Positions 43,120 through 50,382 of a stretch of 64,000 nucleotides of DNA are shown one piece after another (the first letter of the stretch is position 1; every line of letters starts with the position of its first letter). The position numbers were made by a program, and so were the translations under genes. The notes beneath the pieces were generated by a model. It saw nothing but the letters and a program-made list of their open reading frames with translations, was not told the origin of the DNA and did not search any database. The DNA is from Arthrobacter_J sp038199985 (GTDB lineage: Bacteria > Actinomycetota > Actinomycetes > Actinomycetales > Micrococcaceae), in contig JBBPYK010000050.1 of the NCBI GenBank assembly GCA_038199985.1, positions 88,093-152,092 of the forward strand, given 5' to 3'.

Positions 43120-43773
43120 TTAGTATGTTGTGGAGTCTTCCACGTCAGCCAAATTCTCTACTCCCGCTAGATGCGGAGCAATGCGCGGAAGCTCAGAGAT
43201 GTGGTCCAGCCCCAATCTTTCCAGAAAGTGGGGAGTAGTCCTGTATCGGAGGGAGCCGGTTTCCAGTTCCGTGCCACATTCCTCCACCATGCCTCTCACG
43301 ACGAGAGTCCGAACTACTGAATCAACGTTGACACCCCGGATGGCTGAAACCCGCGCTCTAGACACCGGCTGACGGTAGGCGATAACAGCCAGGGTTTCCA
43401 ACGCTGCCTGACTAAGCCTGGCCGCCTGGCCGCCTGTGACGAATTGAGAAACCACCGAAGCAAACTCACTTCGCGAATAGAATCTCCATCCGGAGGCGAC
43501 CTGTCGAAGCTCGAACCCCCTAGGGCGGCTACTAGACCGACTACCGGCGTCCAAGGCTCCTCTTCCAGTATACCCTTCGTATTCGCGTCGCAGATTCTCC
43601 AACGCTTCAAGAACATCAGCGGGCGGCACATTGAGGGCTTCGGCAAGTTCGTCTGCGCGGACCGGTTCCCCCACCACCATCAACACGGCCTCAAGCGGTG
43701 CTGTTAAGTCCATCCACGACGTTGGGACTGCTTCTCCATCATTTTTGCTCTCAGGCGCATCGCCACTGTTCAT
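43120..43773 (-). CDS. scpB: Segregation and condensation protein B
   Basis: 217-aa kleisin-partner of the Smc condensin complex, with two winged-helix domains. It shows LEAVLMVVGEPVRADELAEAL, then LSQAALETLAVIAYRQPVSRARVSAIRGV, the family signature, and YRTTPHFLERLGL. The start overlaps the scpA stop by four bases. Confidence 0.95.
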   Translation of the reverse strand: MNSGDAPESKNDGEAVPTSWMDLTAPLEAVLMVVGEPVRADELAEALNVPPADVLEALENLRREYEGYTGRGALDAGSRSSSRPRGFELRQVASGWRFYSRSEFASVVSQFVTGGQAARLSQAALETLAVIAYRQPVSRARVSAIRGVNVDSVVRTLVVRGMVEECGTELETGSLRYRTTPHFLERLGLDHISELPRIAPHLAGVENLADVEDSTTY

Positions 43774-44645
43774 TGCTCCTCCACGAGGGAGGGCGTGCCG
43801 TCAAATTCGCCGCTCAAGCTGCTGCCGTCCCATTCGTCGTCGTGTGCTGTCCAATGAACGGTAAGCTCACCCAACGGAAAAATTTGATCGAAGGAGACCA
43901 CCTCGTCGCGAAACATCTCAAGCAAGGCAAGGAACCGCGCGACGACGACCAGTATCGCCTCGGCGTCGGCCGTTAGATCCCGAAAGCTGTGGGGACGTCC
44001 GTCAGAGAGGATTGCCCTGAGGATCACCGCTTCTTCGCGGACGGTCACGGACGAGCCGTGGAGGTGGTCAAGCCCGACGACGGTTACCTCCGGTTCCCGC
44101 CACTGAAGGGCGCTGGTGGCGAGAGCGGCTAGAACGTTGGCGTCCGCTCGCCAGGCAAGTCTCGGCAAAAGCATCCTGAACTGCGTTTCGAGCGGCACGT
44201 CCCGGGGGACGCGCGCGCCCTCCTCCACCAACCGTTCTTCAAGGTTGGCAGCTACTCGTTTGAAGGCTTTGTACTGTAGTAATCGGGCAAACAACAGATC
44301 CCGTGCCTCAAGGAGTGCAATGTCTTCCTCGTCCTCCACTTGACCAGAGGGTAGTAGCCGTGCGGCTTTTAGATCTAGAAGGGTCGCCGCGACCACCAAG
44401 AATTCACTCGCCTCGTCTAGCGCCCATTCGGCTTCGCCCTCGCCTACACCCTTGATATAGGCAATGAACTCATCCGTCACCTGGGCAAGGGCAATGTCAG
44501 TGACGTCCAGTTCATGCTTGGATATCAGCCCTAGCAGCAGATCGAAAGGTCCGCTGAAATTTTCCAGTCGAACCTCGAAACCAGTCGGCGGAAGGCTAAC
44601 CTTGGTCCGGCTGGCGCCTGCCGCTGAGACCGTGGTCAACTCCAT
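43770..44645 (-). CDS. scpA: Segregation and condensation protein A (kleisin)
   Basis: 291-aa kleisin bridging Smc heads. It shows FEVRLENFSGPFDLLLGLISKHELDVTDI near the N-terminus, the ScpA hallmark, then EFLVVAATLLDLKAARLLP. The C-terminal winged helix contains VVARFLALLEMFRDEVVSFDQ. It lies five bases after the parA gene and overlaps scpB. Confidence 0.95.
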   Translation of the reverse strand: MELTTVSAAGASRTKVSLPPTGFEVRLENFSGPFDLLLGLISKHELDVTDIALAQVTDEFIAYIKGVGEGEAEWALDEASEFLVVAATLLDLKAARLLPSGQVEDEEDIALLEARDLLFARLLQYKAFKRVAANLEERLVEEGARVPRDVPLETQFRMLLPRLAWRADANVLAALATSALQWREPEVTVVGLDHLHGSSVTVREEAVILRAILSDGRPHSFRDLTADAEAILVVVARFLALLEMFRDEVVSFDQIFPLGELTVHWTAHDDEWDGSSLSGEFDGTPSLVEEQ

Positions 44646-44650
44646 ACCCC

Positions 44651-45541
44651 TTAGGGAGCACCGCCACGAGCGATGAGCTCCTTGGCGAGCCTGCGATACG
44701 CATCCGCCCCGGAGTGGTTACCCGCGTAAGTGGTGATGGGTTCGGCCGCAACGGTGGCATCGGCAAATTTGATGGTGCGCTTGATGACCGTTTCGAAGAC
44801 TTTGTCACCGAACGCCTCAACGAGCCGGCTGATGACTTCACGGCCGTGGAGGGTGCGTGCGTCATACATGGTGGCCAGGACGCCGTCTACCTGTAGACCG
44901 GGGTTGAGACGGTCTTTGACCTTTTCAATAGTTTCCACCAAAAGTGCCACGGCCCGTAGCGCAAAGAATTCGCAGATCAAGGGAATGATGACGCCGTGGG
45001 CCGCCGTCAGAGCATTGACGGTCAGCAATCCGAGCGAGGGCTGGCAGTCAATCAGAATTACATCGTAGTCATCGGAGACTTTCCTCAACGCTCGATCTAG
45101 GACCTGCTCGCGGGCTACCTCGTTGACCAGCTGAACCTCGGCCGCGGATAAATCGATGTTCGCGGGCAATAGATCCACACCGTCCACCGCGGTGCTCCGG
45201 ATGGCATCGCGGACGTCAACCTTCCGATCCATCAGAACGTTGTACACAGTTAGGTCGAGTTCGTGAGGGTTGGTTCCGAACCCCGCGGAGAGCGCGCCCT
45301 GCGGGTCAAAATCAACGAGCAGCACACGACGGCCGTACTCGGCGAGCGCTGCTGCCAGATTGATGGTGGATGTCGTTTTGCCCACACCACCCTTTTGGTT
45401 GACCATGGCAATGACGCGTGCGGGGCCGTGGGAGTCCAATTCGGGTGGTTCTGGGAAATCCGTCTGCGGGCGGCCGGTGGGGCCCGTTACCGGACGCTTC
45501 GTTTCGTCCTGCAGAGTGGCGGAACTCTGGTCGGTACTCAC
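44651..45541 (-). CDS. parA: Chromosome-partitioning-type ParA ATPase (Rv1708-like)
   Basis: 296-aa ParA/Soj ATPase with the deviant Walker A AMVNQKGGVGKTTSTINLA, DFDPQGALSAGFG and Walker B VILIDCQPSLGLL. A helical C-terminus with KVFETVIKRTIKFADA follows. The upstream frame is open to 45610. The GTG at 45541 was chosen because GGAAA lies five bases before it. No parB is adjacent and no parS-like palindrome was found nearby. Its place beside scpAB matches Rv1708, distinct from the oriC-linked ParA. Confidence 0.92.
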   Translation of the reverse strand: MSTDQSSATLQDETKRPVTGPTGRPQTDFPEPPELDSHGPARVIAMVNQKGGVGKTTSTINLAAALAEYGRRVLLVDFDPQGALSAGFGTNPHELDLTVYNVLMDRKVDVRDAIRSTAVDGVDLLPANIDLSAAEVQLVNEVAREQVLDRALRKVSDDYDVILIDCQPSLGLLTVNALTAAHGVIIPLICEFFALRAVALLVETIEKVKDRLNPGLQVDGVLATMYDARTLHGREVISRLVEAFGDKVFETVIKRTIKFADATVAAEPITTYAGNHSGADAYRRLAKELIARGGAP

Positions 45542-45665
45542 GTATGTTTCCACGCTTCCGTAACTAGCTGATGCGGTCTTCCTCTGTGCCACATTACAAC
45601 GATGTAACACGTAGTCCGCGAATTTTGGTCGTAGCGCCTGCGCGAGCCTTGATGCTCAGGTAGAA

Positions 45666-45742
45666 CCATAGGGTTTGGTCTATGGGGTTCGTGAGCATGT
45701 GTCTGAAATAACACTTGAAATTTAAATTCAAACGCATAGACT
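45666..45742 (+). promoter_or_regulatory. Candidate promoter and inverted repeats before the SipW operon
   Basis: TTGAAA (45715-45720) and TAGACT (45737-45742) are 16 bases apart, a good promoter match. The -35 overlaps an AT-rich dyad with TTGAA/TTCAA arms. An inverted repeat CCATAG (45666-45671) / CTATGG (45680-45685) lies about 30 bases upstream. Both dyads could bind a regulator. The gap 45542-45802 otherwise contains only the parA upstream region. Confidence 0.5.
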
Positions 45743-45802
45743 ATTAGGGCGCACCGTTGTAGGAGCGCGCTCTCATCCACGTATCTTACAGCTGGGGCTG
45801 AC

Positions 45803-46351
45803 ATGACACACACTAATGAGCGCACTCGCGCCCGCAGAATCCGCAAAGCAATAGTAGCCGGTGTACTGGGTATCGGGCTGCTTGCGGCAGGGGGCAACAC
45901 TTTCGCGAACTGGTACGAAACAGAACAAATTGACAGCGGAAGTATCACGGCTGGAAATCTGGGTATGACGGTGGATGCACCCGTCTGGACTGCCAACGGT
46001 GGTTCAACGCCCATTGACCTTGCCAATTTCAAGATGGTTCCCGGTGACACAGTGACCTACAAAGCCAACGTTACTCCCACCGTTGTGGGCGATAACCTCG
46101 AGGCAATGTTGACCGTGGATGAGGCCACGCTCACGGGTGATCTTGCTGCTTTCCTCGTTGTAGAGACAACGGTCGGTGGTTTAGCGGATAAAGCCCTAGT
46201 GGAAACAGACTCAGGGTCTTCTGTGCCGGTCATCGTGACGTTCAACCTGCCGTTCAGCACGGGCGACGCCAACGGCACCGACGGTGAAGGCAAAACAGTA
46301 GACCTCACGGCAATGGCCCTGACGCTCACCCAAGTCGACCCCAATCTCTAA
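45803..46351 (+). CDS. TasA/camelysin-like exported protein with SipW-type signal
   Basis: 182-aa protein. A basic start (RTRARRIRKA) and one hydrophobic helix (about 16-30) end at FANWYETEQ. The mature part is rich in Thr, Val, Asp and Gly, with beta-strand character and no Cys. This is the alternate-type signal seen in Bacillus TasA/camelysin and their actinobacterial relatives, cleaved by a SipW-type peptidase. Trp37 is followed 14 residues later by Gly51 (ITAG), spacing shared with two later proteins of the operon. First gene of five, GGGG before the ATG. Likely the main surface or fibre subunit; inferred. Confidence 0.82.
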   Translation: MTHTNERTRARRIRKAIVAGVLGIGLLAAGGNTFANWYETEQIDSGSITAGNLGMTVDAPVWTANGGSTPIDLANFKMVPGDTVTYKANVTPTVVGDNLEAMLTVDEATLTGDLAAFLVVETTVGGLADKALVETDSGSSVPVIVTFNLPFSTGDANGTDGEGKTVDLTAMALTLTQVDPNL

Positions 46352-46393
46352 GCCGTAGACCACGCTGTCGTGAGGCGATTGGGGAACCTTCAC

Positions 46394-46996
46394 ATGCTGG
46401 TCTCGCCACCAGAAAAGCGCGTCGCCCTGCGTCGCGATGCCATGAGTAACCTGCGAAGTGTTCTGGGGGGGCTGGCGTGGGCTGGAGCCGTAACGATATT
46501 CGCCCTGCTCGCGATCATAGTCGTCGTGCCCATGCTGATGGGATGGACCCCCCTCACTGTCCTTTCAGGTTCCATGGAGCCGACCATTCCCACTGGGAGC
46601 CAAGTCGTTGTAGAGCACATCGACGGAGAACAGAGTGCCCAACAACTTGCCGTGGGCGACGTCGTTACATTCTTGCCGAATCCTGATGACCGAATGTTGG
46701 TCACCCACCGTATTGAACGGCTATCGACCAGCGCTGACGGCGCCCGGCTCTTTACCACCAGAGGCGACAATAATAACGTCGCCGATCCTGAAACTCTCAC
46801 GGCACTTCAGCTACGAGGCGTCGTTAAATACCATGTACCCTACGCAGGCTACATTTCGAACGTGCTTAATCCGCAGCAGAAAAGCATTGGCATCTTTGCC
46901 GTCGTCTTGGGTTTATCGATATACGCCGGATGGCAAATTTATCGGGCAATCCGTCCTAGCGATGGTATGCAGCCCCAGGAAAGCAGCCCCTCATGA
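46394..46996 (+). CDS. sipW: SipW-like (archaeal/ER-type) signal peptidase I
   Basis: 200-aa membrane peptidase. An N-terminal helix (about 27-50) is followed by the nucleophile Ser at about 60 in VLSGSMEPTIPTGS. His replaces the usual catalytic Lys in MLVTHRIE (about 105), and TRGDNNNVADP lies near 125. A C-terminal helix follows. The Ser/His arrangement and second helix define the SipW/ER type, not the Ser/Lys LepB type. GGGGA lies eight bases before the ATG at 46394; a GTG at 46370 is possible. It lies between substrate genes, so it should process their signals. Confidence 0.88.
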   Translation: MLVSPPEKRVALRRDAMSNLRSVLGGLAWAGAVTIFALLAIIVVVPMLMGWTPLTVLSGSMEPTIPTGSQVVVEHIDGEQSAQQLAVGDVVTFLPNPDDRMLVTHRIERLSTSADGARLFTTRGDNNNVADPETLTALQLRGVVKYHVPYAGYISNVLNPQQKSIGIFAVVLGLSIYAGWQIYRAIRPSDGMQPQESSPS

Positions 46997-47784
46997 GGCG
47001 GCTTCACTTATTGACTCACATTGCGCTCGGCGGGGCTGCTACGCTGCTGGCGCTCCTCGGTCCGCTCTCAGCGCCTGTCAATGCAACAGAAACAGCGCTT
47101 GAGTTCTCCTACGATGGGAGCAATTTCCGTCAATCATTGCCGCATCAGCTGTTCACTTCTGGCCAGCCCGTCCTCATCCCCGGTGGGCAACCTGTCCTGG
47201 ATACCTTCTATGTGCGAAATCGTAGCAACGACTCCGCCGTACTCACTGTGCACAGTGAACCTCTGGCCGTGGATGGAACAAGCACAAAAAGAGATCTACG
47301 AGCACTGTCCGTGAACATAACCATGGATGGAACATCGGATCTTCCGGAACTCGAGGCGCCGCCTGGCCGGACGACTACCGGCATCACGACGCTGGGCGCG
47401 GGGGAAACGACAACAGTAGAGATCGCCTTATCGTTGCGCTGGATTTCGGATAGAACTGGAAACGGCGACACGGGCGAGGGCATGGTCATTGACCCAGGTC
47501 TCACCGTCGAGCTTCGCCTGCTACCAGATTCAGAGCCAATCTACGATCACCAACCACCCGTCCAGAATGTGCCGCCCTCACCAGAACCTGTAATCGGTGG
47601 GGCGGCACCTGGCGAATCAGGTTCTTCGAACGAACAGTTTTCAGACGAACTCGCGGAAGACCCAAGTAGTTGGTTGCCCTACACTGGCGTCCGGGGACTT
47701 CTGGTGATCTCAATCGTCGGCGGGATCGCTCTGAGCCTCGGTATGTTCTTGGTTTATTTGCGTCGCAAGAGTAGTAGACGATGA
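46993..47784 (+). CDS. LPXTG-type cell-wall-anchored protein
   Basis: 263 aa. A conventional signal peptide ends near VNA (about residue 31). A beta-rich ectodomain of about 150 residues contains LDTFYVRNRSNDSAVLTV and GAGETTTVEIALSL, of the type that packs like an immunoglobulin-like sandwich. A Pro-rich stalk (181-205) follows. The C-terminal sorting signal is LPYTG (228-232), a hydrophobic helix and a RRKSSRR tail. A sortase should link it to peptidoglycan, but no sortase gene lies in the window. The start overlaps the sipW stop (ATGA). Likely the wall base or anchor for the operon's exported proteins. Confidence 0.85.
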   Translation: MRRLHLLTHIALGGAATLLALLGPLSAPVNATETALEFSYDGSNFRQSLPHQLFTSGQPVLIPGGQPVLDTFYVRNRSNDSAVLTVHSEPLAVDGTSTKRDLRALSVNITMDGTSDLPELEAPPGRTTTGITTLGAGETTTVEIALSLRWISDRTGNGDTGEGMVIDPGLTVELRLLPDSEPIYDHQPPVQNVPPSPEPVIGGAAPGESGSSNEQFSDELAEDPSSWLPYTGVRGLLVISIVGGIALSLGMFLVYLRRKSSRR

Positions 47785-48449
47785 CGAGTGGGAGGGTTTG
47801 CCGCCGCCACTTGACTCGAGGACTCGTGGCCGCCGGACTCGCCCTCGTACTTCTGGGGGGCAGTGCGGCCACCTACGCACGATGGTCGGATCAGGTGGAG
47901 CTCCCTGGAACGACCATTGAGGCTGGCGGTCTGGGCATGTCTATTGGAAATCCCGTAGTAAAGGTCTCGCATACCGATTTTGTGCCGGGGGCGACCTCAA
48001 CCAGCCAGTTGCAACGAGTCACCACGGATGTCACCGGCGCACCGATCATTCAATCGCTGATGGTTGGAGATGTCGTCTCTGTCGATACCCCGATAACCAT
48101 CACCGCGACGGGAAATACCTTGTCAGCTACGCTCACAGTGGACCCGGGTGCCCCCATTGACGGGTCGCCTCTGGAGACGGAGTTACTTTCACAGGGGACG
48201 GTTCAAGTGACTTCAGTGAACGGCACAGCGCTTACGAGAATCGCCCCCACCTCGTGGACCGTTACACCTGCTCACCACGGCGGGCAGTACGTTCTCACTG
48301 TCAGTTTCGGAGTCAGAGAAACGACCAACGGACTCCCCCGTGATACGTCCGGCTCCATGCAGAACTGGTGGGGCGGACAACTCCAAGGTGCTCAGCTTTC
48401 AGCCCGCCAGTTGGGCATATCGCTGACTCAGAATGCCGTGACACCATGA
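47781..48449 (+). CDS. Exported protein with SipW-type signal, second copy
   Basis: 222 aa. A basic N-terminus and hydrophobic helix (about 14-31) end at TYARWSDQ. The mature domain is beta-rich, with repeated Thr/Val and a SATLTVDPGAP strand like the first protein's EAMLTVDEAT. Trp35 to Gly49 (IEAG) repeats the 14-residue spacing. The ATG overlaps the previous stop. It has a C-terminal segment with GSMQNWWGGQLQGA not seen in the first protein. Function unknown beyond being a likely SipW substrate and minor subunit. Confidence 0.8.
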   Translation: MTSGRVCRRHLTRGLVAAGLALVLLGGSAATYARWSDQVELPGTTIEAGGLGMSIGNPVVKVSHTDFVPGATSTSQLQRVTTDVTGAPIIQSLMVGDVVSVDTPITITATGNTLSATLTVDPGAPIDGSPLETELLSQGTVQVTSVNGTALTRIAPTSWTVTPAHHGGQYVLTVSFGVRETTNGLPRDTSGSMQNWWGGQLQGAQLSARQLGISLTQNAVTP

Positions 48450-49537
48450 CGCGTATCTTCCACCCACTACTCGCCGTTCTCACCGCAACGGTGGTGTTCG
48501 CACTCGTGGTGGTCTTCGCGTTGCCCACTGGAAGTACGGAGGCTCGGTGGCGGGATCAAGACACCAAGCCCATCCCGGCCATCGCAATGGGTGGGATTGA
48601 TCTGGGCCTCACTCGTGGAGGCCCAGGAACAAATACTGAAGCTTATATCGATAACCATTCGGGGTTTGGGGTGGCGCTCCGGCCATCCAAGGTCAGGGTG
48701 GCCGCTCTCCCTTCAAGCCCGACCACGACGGCGGAGGCCGCTGACTTCTTCAGCCTATTCAAGGGAACCACGATCAAGTTTCTGAACCAAGCAGTCGGGT
48801 GCCAAACGGCGTCTCCCAGCGCTGCTCGCTGGCAGGTTCCCCAGAAACCACTAGCCATCGGTACTGAATATGCAGTCAGCCCTATCGGTGGAGAGACGAG
48901 CATCCCCCTGGCCAAGGGCACCGTTGGACATGAGCTCTGCATGATTGTGCAGCCTGGCCTCAATGACCGCGACCGGTACAGCCTCTTTGCGGGCCGTGAA
49001 TTTCAGGTATCAACGACGATCGCCGCCACGAGTCCCGGCAATTCTTCGTGGACTCGTGACTATGTGTGGCCGCTTACGAACCGGGTAGACGTACCACCGG
49101 CAGTTCCGCGCTTCGTCAATACGAACGGCGCACAGACCATTCCCTGCAAGAGCGTCCCCCTTGAAAACCGTGTCACTGTCCAATGGGCTTGGCCGGATGC
49201 TTCAGCGGAATGGAACACTAGTCGTACGGGCATCGACCGTTGGGACATCCTGATCCGTTCATCGGGTACTCCGACCTGGCGGTTGCTCAAAAACCACGAC
49301 CCGGGGTTGCAGTATCAAAGCGACAACGTTATCCATCGCAACGACCTGAATGACGTAGGCGCAACTGGCACCGGCAGATACGATGTCTTGCTTCGCGGTT
49401 ATCCCTTTGCCAGCAACAGTAGCAAGTACGTTGACAGCTCTCACATCTGGACCATAGACCGCAATAATCGGGACATCGTTTGCGGACCCCTCCGGCCCAA
49501 CCCCGCTTCCGGTTACAACGGCTTCGACCAGCCCTGA
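48446..49537 (+). CDS. Large divergent SipW-type exported protein
   Basis: 363 aa from the ATG at 48446, which overlaps the previous stop (ATGA). The hydrophobic helix (about 8-26) ends at TEARWRDQ. Trp35 to Gly49 (IAMG) matches the other two substrates, marking it as a diverged family member. The ectodomain is about twice as long. It has four Cys in the mature part (GCQ, LCM, PCK, VCG), enough for two disulfides, and a Trp-rich C-terminal half that looks like a beta-sandwich (VTVQWAWPDA, RWDILIRSSG). No family is recognised for it. Last gene of the operon; possibly a tip or adhesin. Inferred. Confidence 0.78.
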   Translation: MTRIFHPLLAVLTATVVFALVVVFALPTGSTEARWRDQDTKPIPAIAMGGIDLGLTRGGPGTNTEAYIDNHSGFGVALRPSKVRVAALPSSPTTTAEAADFFSLFKGTTIKFLNQAVGCQTASPSAARWQVPQKPLAIGTEYAVSPIGGETSIPLAKGTVGHELCMIVQPGLNDRDRYSLFAGREFQVSTTIAATSPGNSSWTRDYVWPLTNRVDVPPAVPRFVNTNGAQTIPCKSVPLENRVTVQWAWPDASAEWNTSRTGIDRWDILIRSSGTPTWRLLKNHDPGLQYQSDNVIHRNDLNDVGATGTGRYDVLLRGYPFASNSSKYVDSSHIWTIDRNNRDIVCGPLRPNPASGYNGFDQP

Positions 49538-49590
49538 CAGCAGCAGCCGCCGGAGCCCACCTGATGGTCTGAACGGAACAACCCTTGATG

Positions 49591-49660
49591 TGTATACAGA
49601 AAACGATTTCGGCCACAAAATTCGACAACTTTCCCGCCGATAGTCCACTCCGTGTATACA
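49591..49660 (+). promoter_or_regulatory. Paired TGTATACA operators before the prp operon
   Basis: The perfect palindrome TGTATACA occurs twice, at 49591-49598 and 49653-49660, both as GTGTATACA and 62 bases apart (about six helical turns). Palindromes of this kind are typical GntR/FCD operators, and the next gene is a GntR regulator. The second copy is about 50 bases before that gene's start. Looping or autoregulation is plausible. Confidence 0.7.
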
Positions 49661-49711
49661 ATGGCAACTCGAATGTGAACAGATGACGCCGTCGAATATG
49701 GAGAGGGGACC

Positions 49712-50371
49712 ATGCGAGCCAGCGAACGCGCTTATGTCGCCCTTCGAGCAGATATTATCCAGTGGCACCTGCCGCCGGGAACCGTGCTCGCCGAAGTCGA
49801 ACAGTCCCGCCGTCTCGGCATTTCGCGCACACCGCTACGCGAGGCCTTGGCCCGCTTAAGCACGGAGGGGCTGGTGGCCGCATATCACGGCCGCGGCGTC
49901 GTCGTCACCAATATTTCCCTGGAAACGATGACTGACCTCTTCGCCGTTCGCATTCCGCTGGATTGCCGCGCCGCCGAGCTGGCCTCGCTGGCTACAGACC
50001 GGAGAGCGTTCGAAGACCTCACCAGGAGATTTGAAGAGGCGCCTAAGTTGATCGCCGGGTCTGATTCAGAACAGCGCGCCTACTACACTCTGGTAGCTGA
50101 ACTTGATGCCTCCATCGACGCCGCTGCCAACAACGGCTACCTCCTGCAGGCACAACGACAGCTCCGGACCCACTTGGTCAGAGTCCGTCAGCTCGCCAAG
50201 GACAACCCAACCCGCCTGCTCGCATCCGCCAGTGAGCATCTGCAGATCGCCCGCTCCATACATCTGGGAAACCCGGACCTCGCTTCCGCCTCCACCCGGG
50301 TTCATCTGCACAACAGCCTGCACCACCTATTGACATCAGAACCAGCCAAACATCACGGCCTCAGCGCCTGA
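49712..50371 (+). CDS. GntR-family (FCD) regulator of the methylcitrate operon
   Basis: 219-aa regulator. The N-terminal winged helix contains LRADIIQWHLPPGTVLAEVEQSRRLGISRTPLREALARL and ends with the YHGRGVVVT wing. A helical FCD ligand domain (about 75-205) carries the Asp/His-rich positions expected to bind a metal and carboxylate. AGAGGGG lies before the ATG. It is eleven bases from prpD and is probably co-transcribed. It likely senses a methylcitrate-cycle intermediate; the ligand is not known from sequence. Confidence 0.9.
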   Translation: MRASERAYVALRADIIQWHLPPGTVLAEVEQSRRLGISRTPLREALARLSTEGLVAAYHGRGVVVTNISLETMTDLFAVRIPLDCRAAELASLATDRRAFEDLTRRFEEAPKLIAGSDSEQRAYYTLVAELDASIDAAANNGYLLQAQRQLRTHLVRVRQLAKDNPTRLLASASEHLQIARSIHLGNPDLASASTRVHLHNSLHHLLTSEPAKHHGLSA

Positions 50372-50382
50372 GAGGAACACCC

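Noticed and set aside
44651..45802. parS centromere site near parA
   Set aside because: No sequence close to the TGTTTCACGTGAAACA palindrome is present around the gene.
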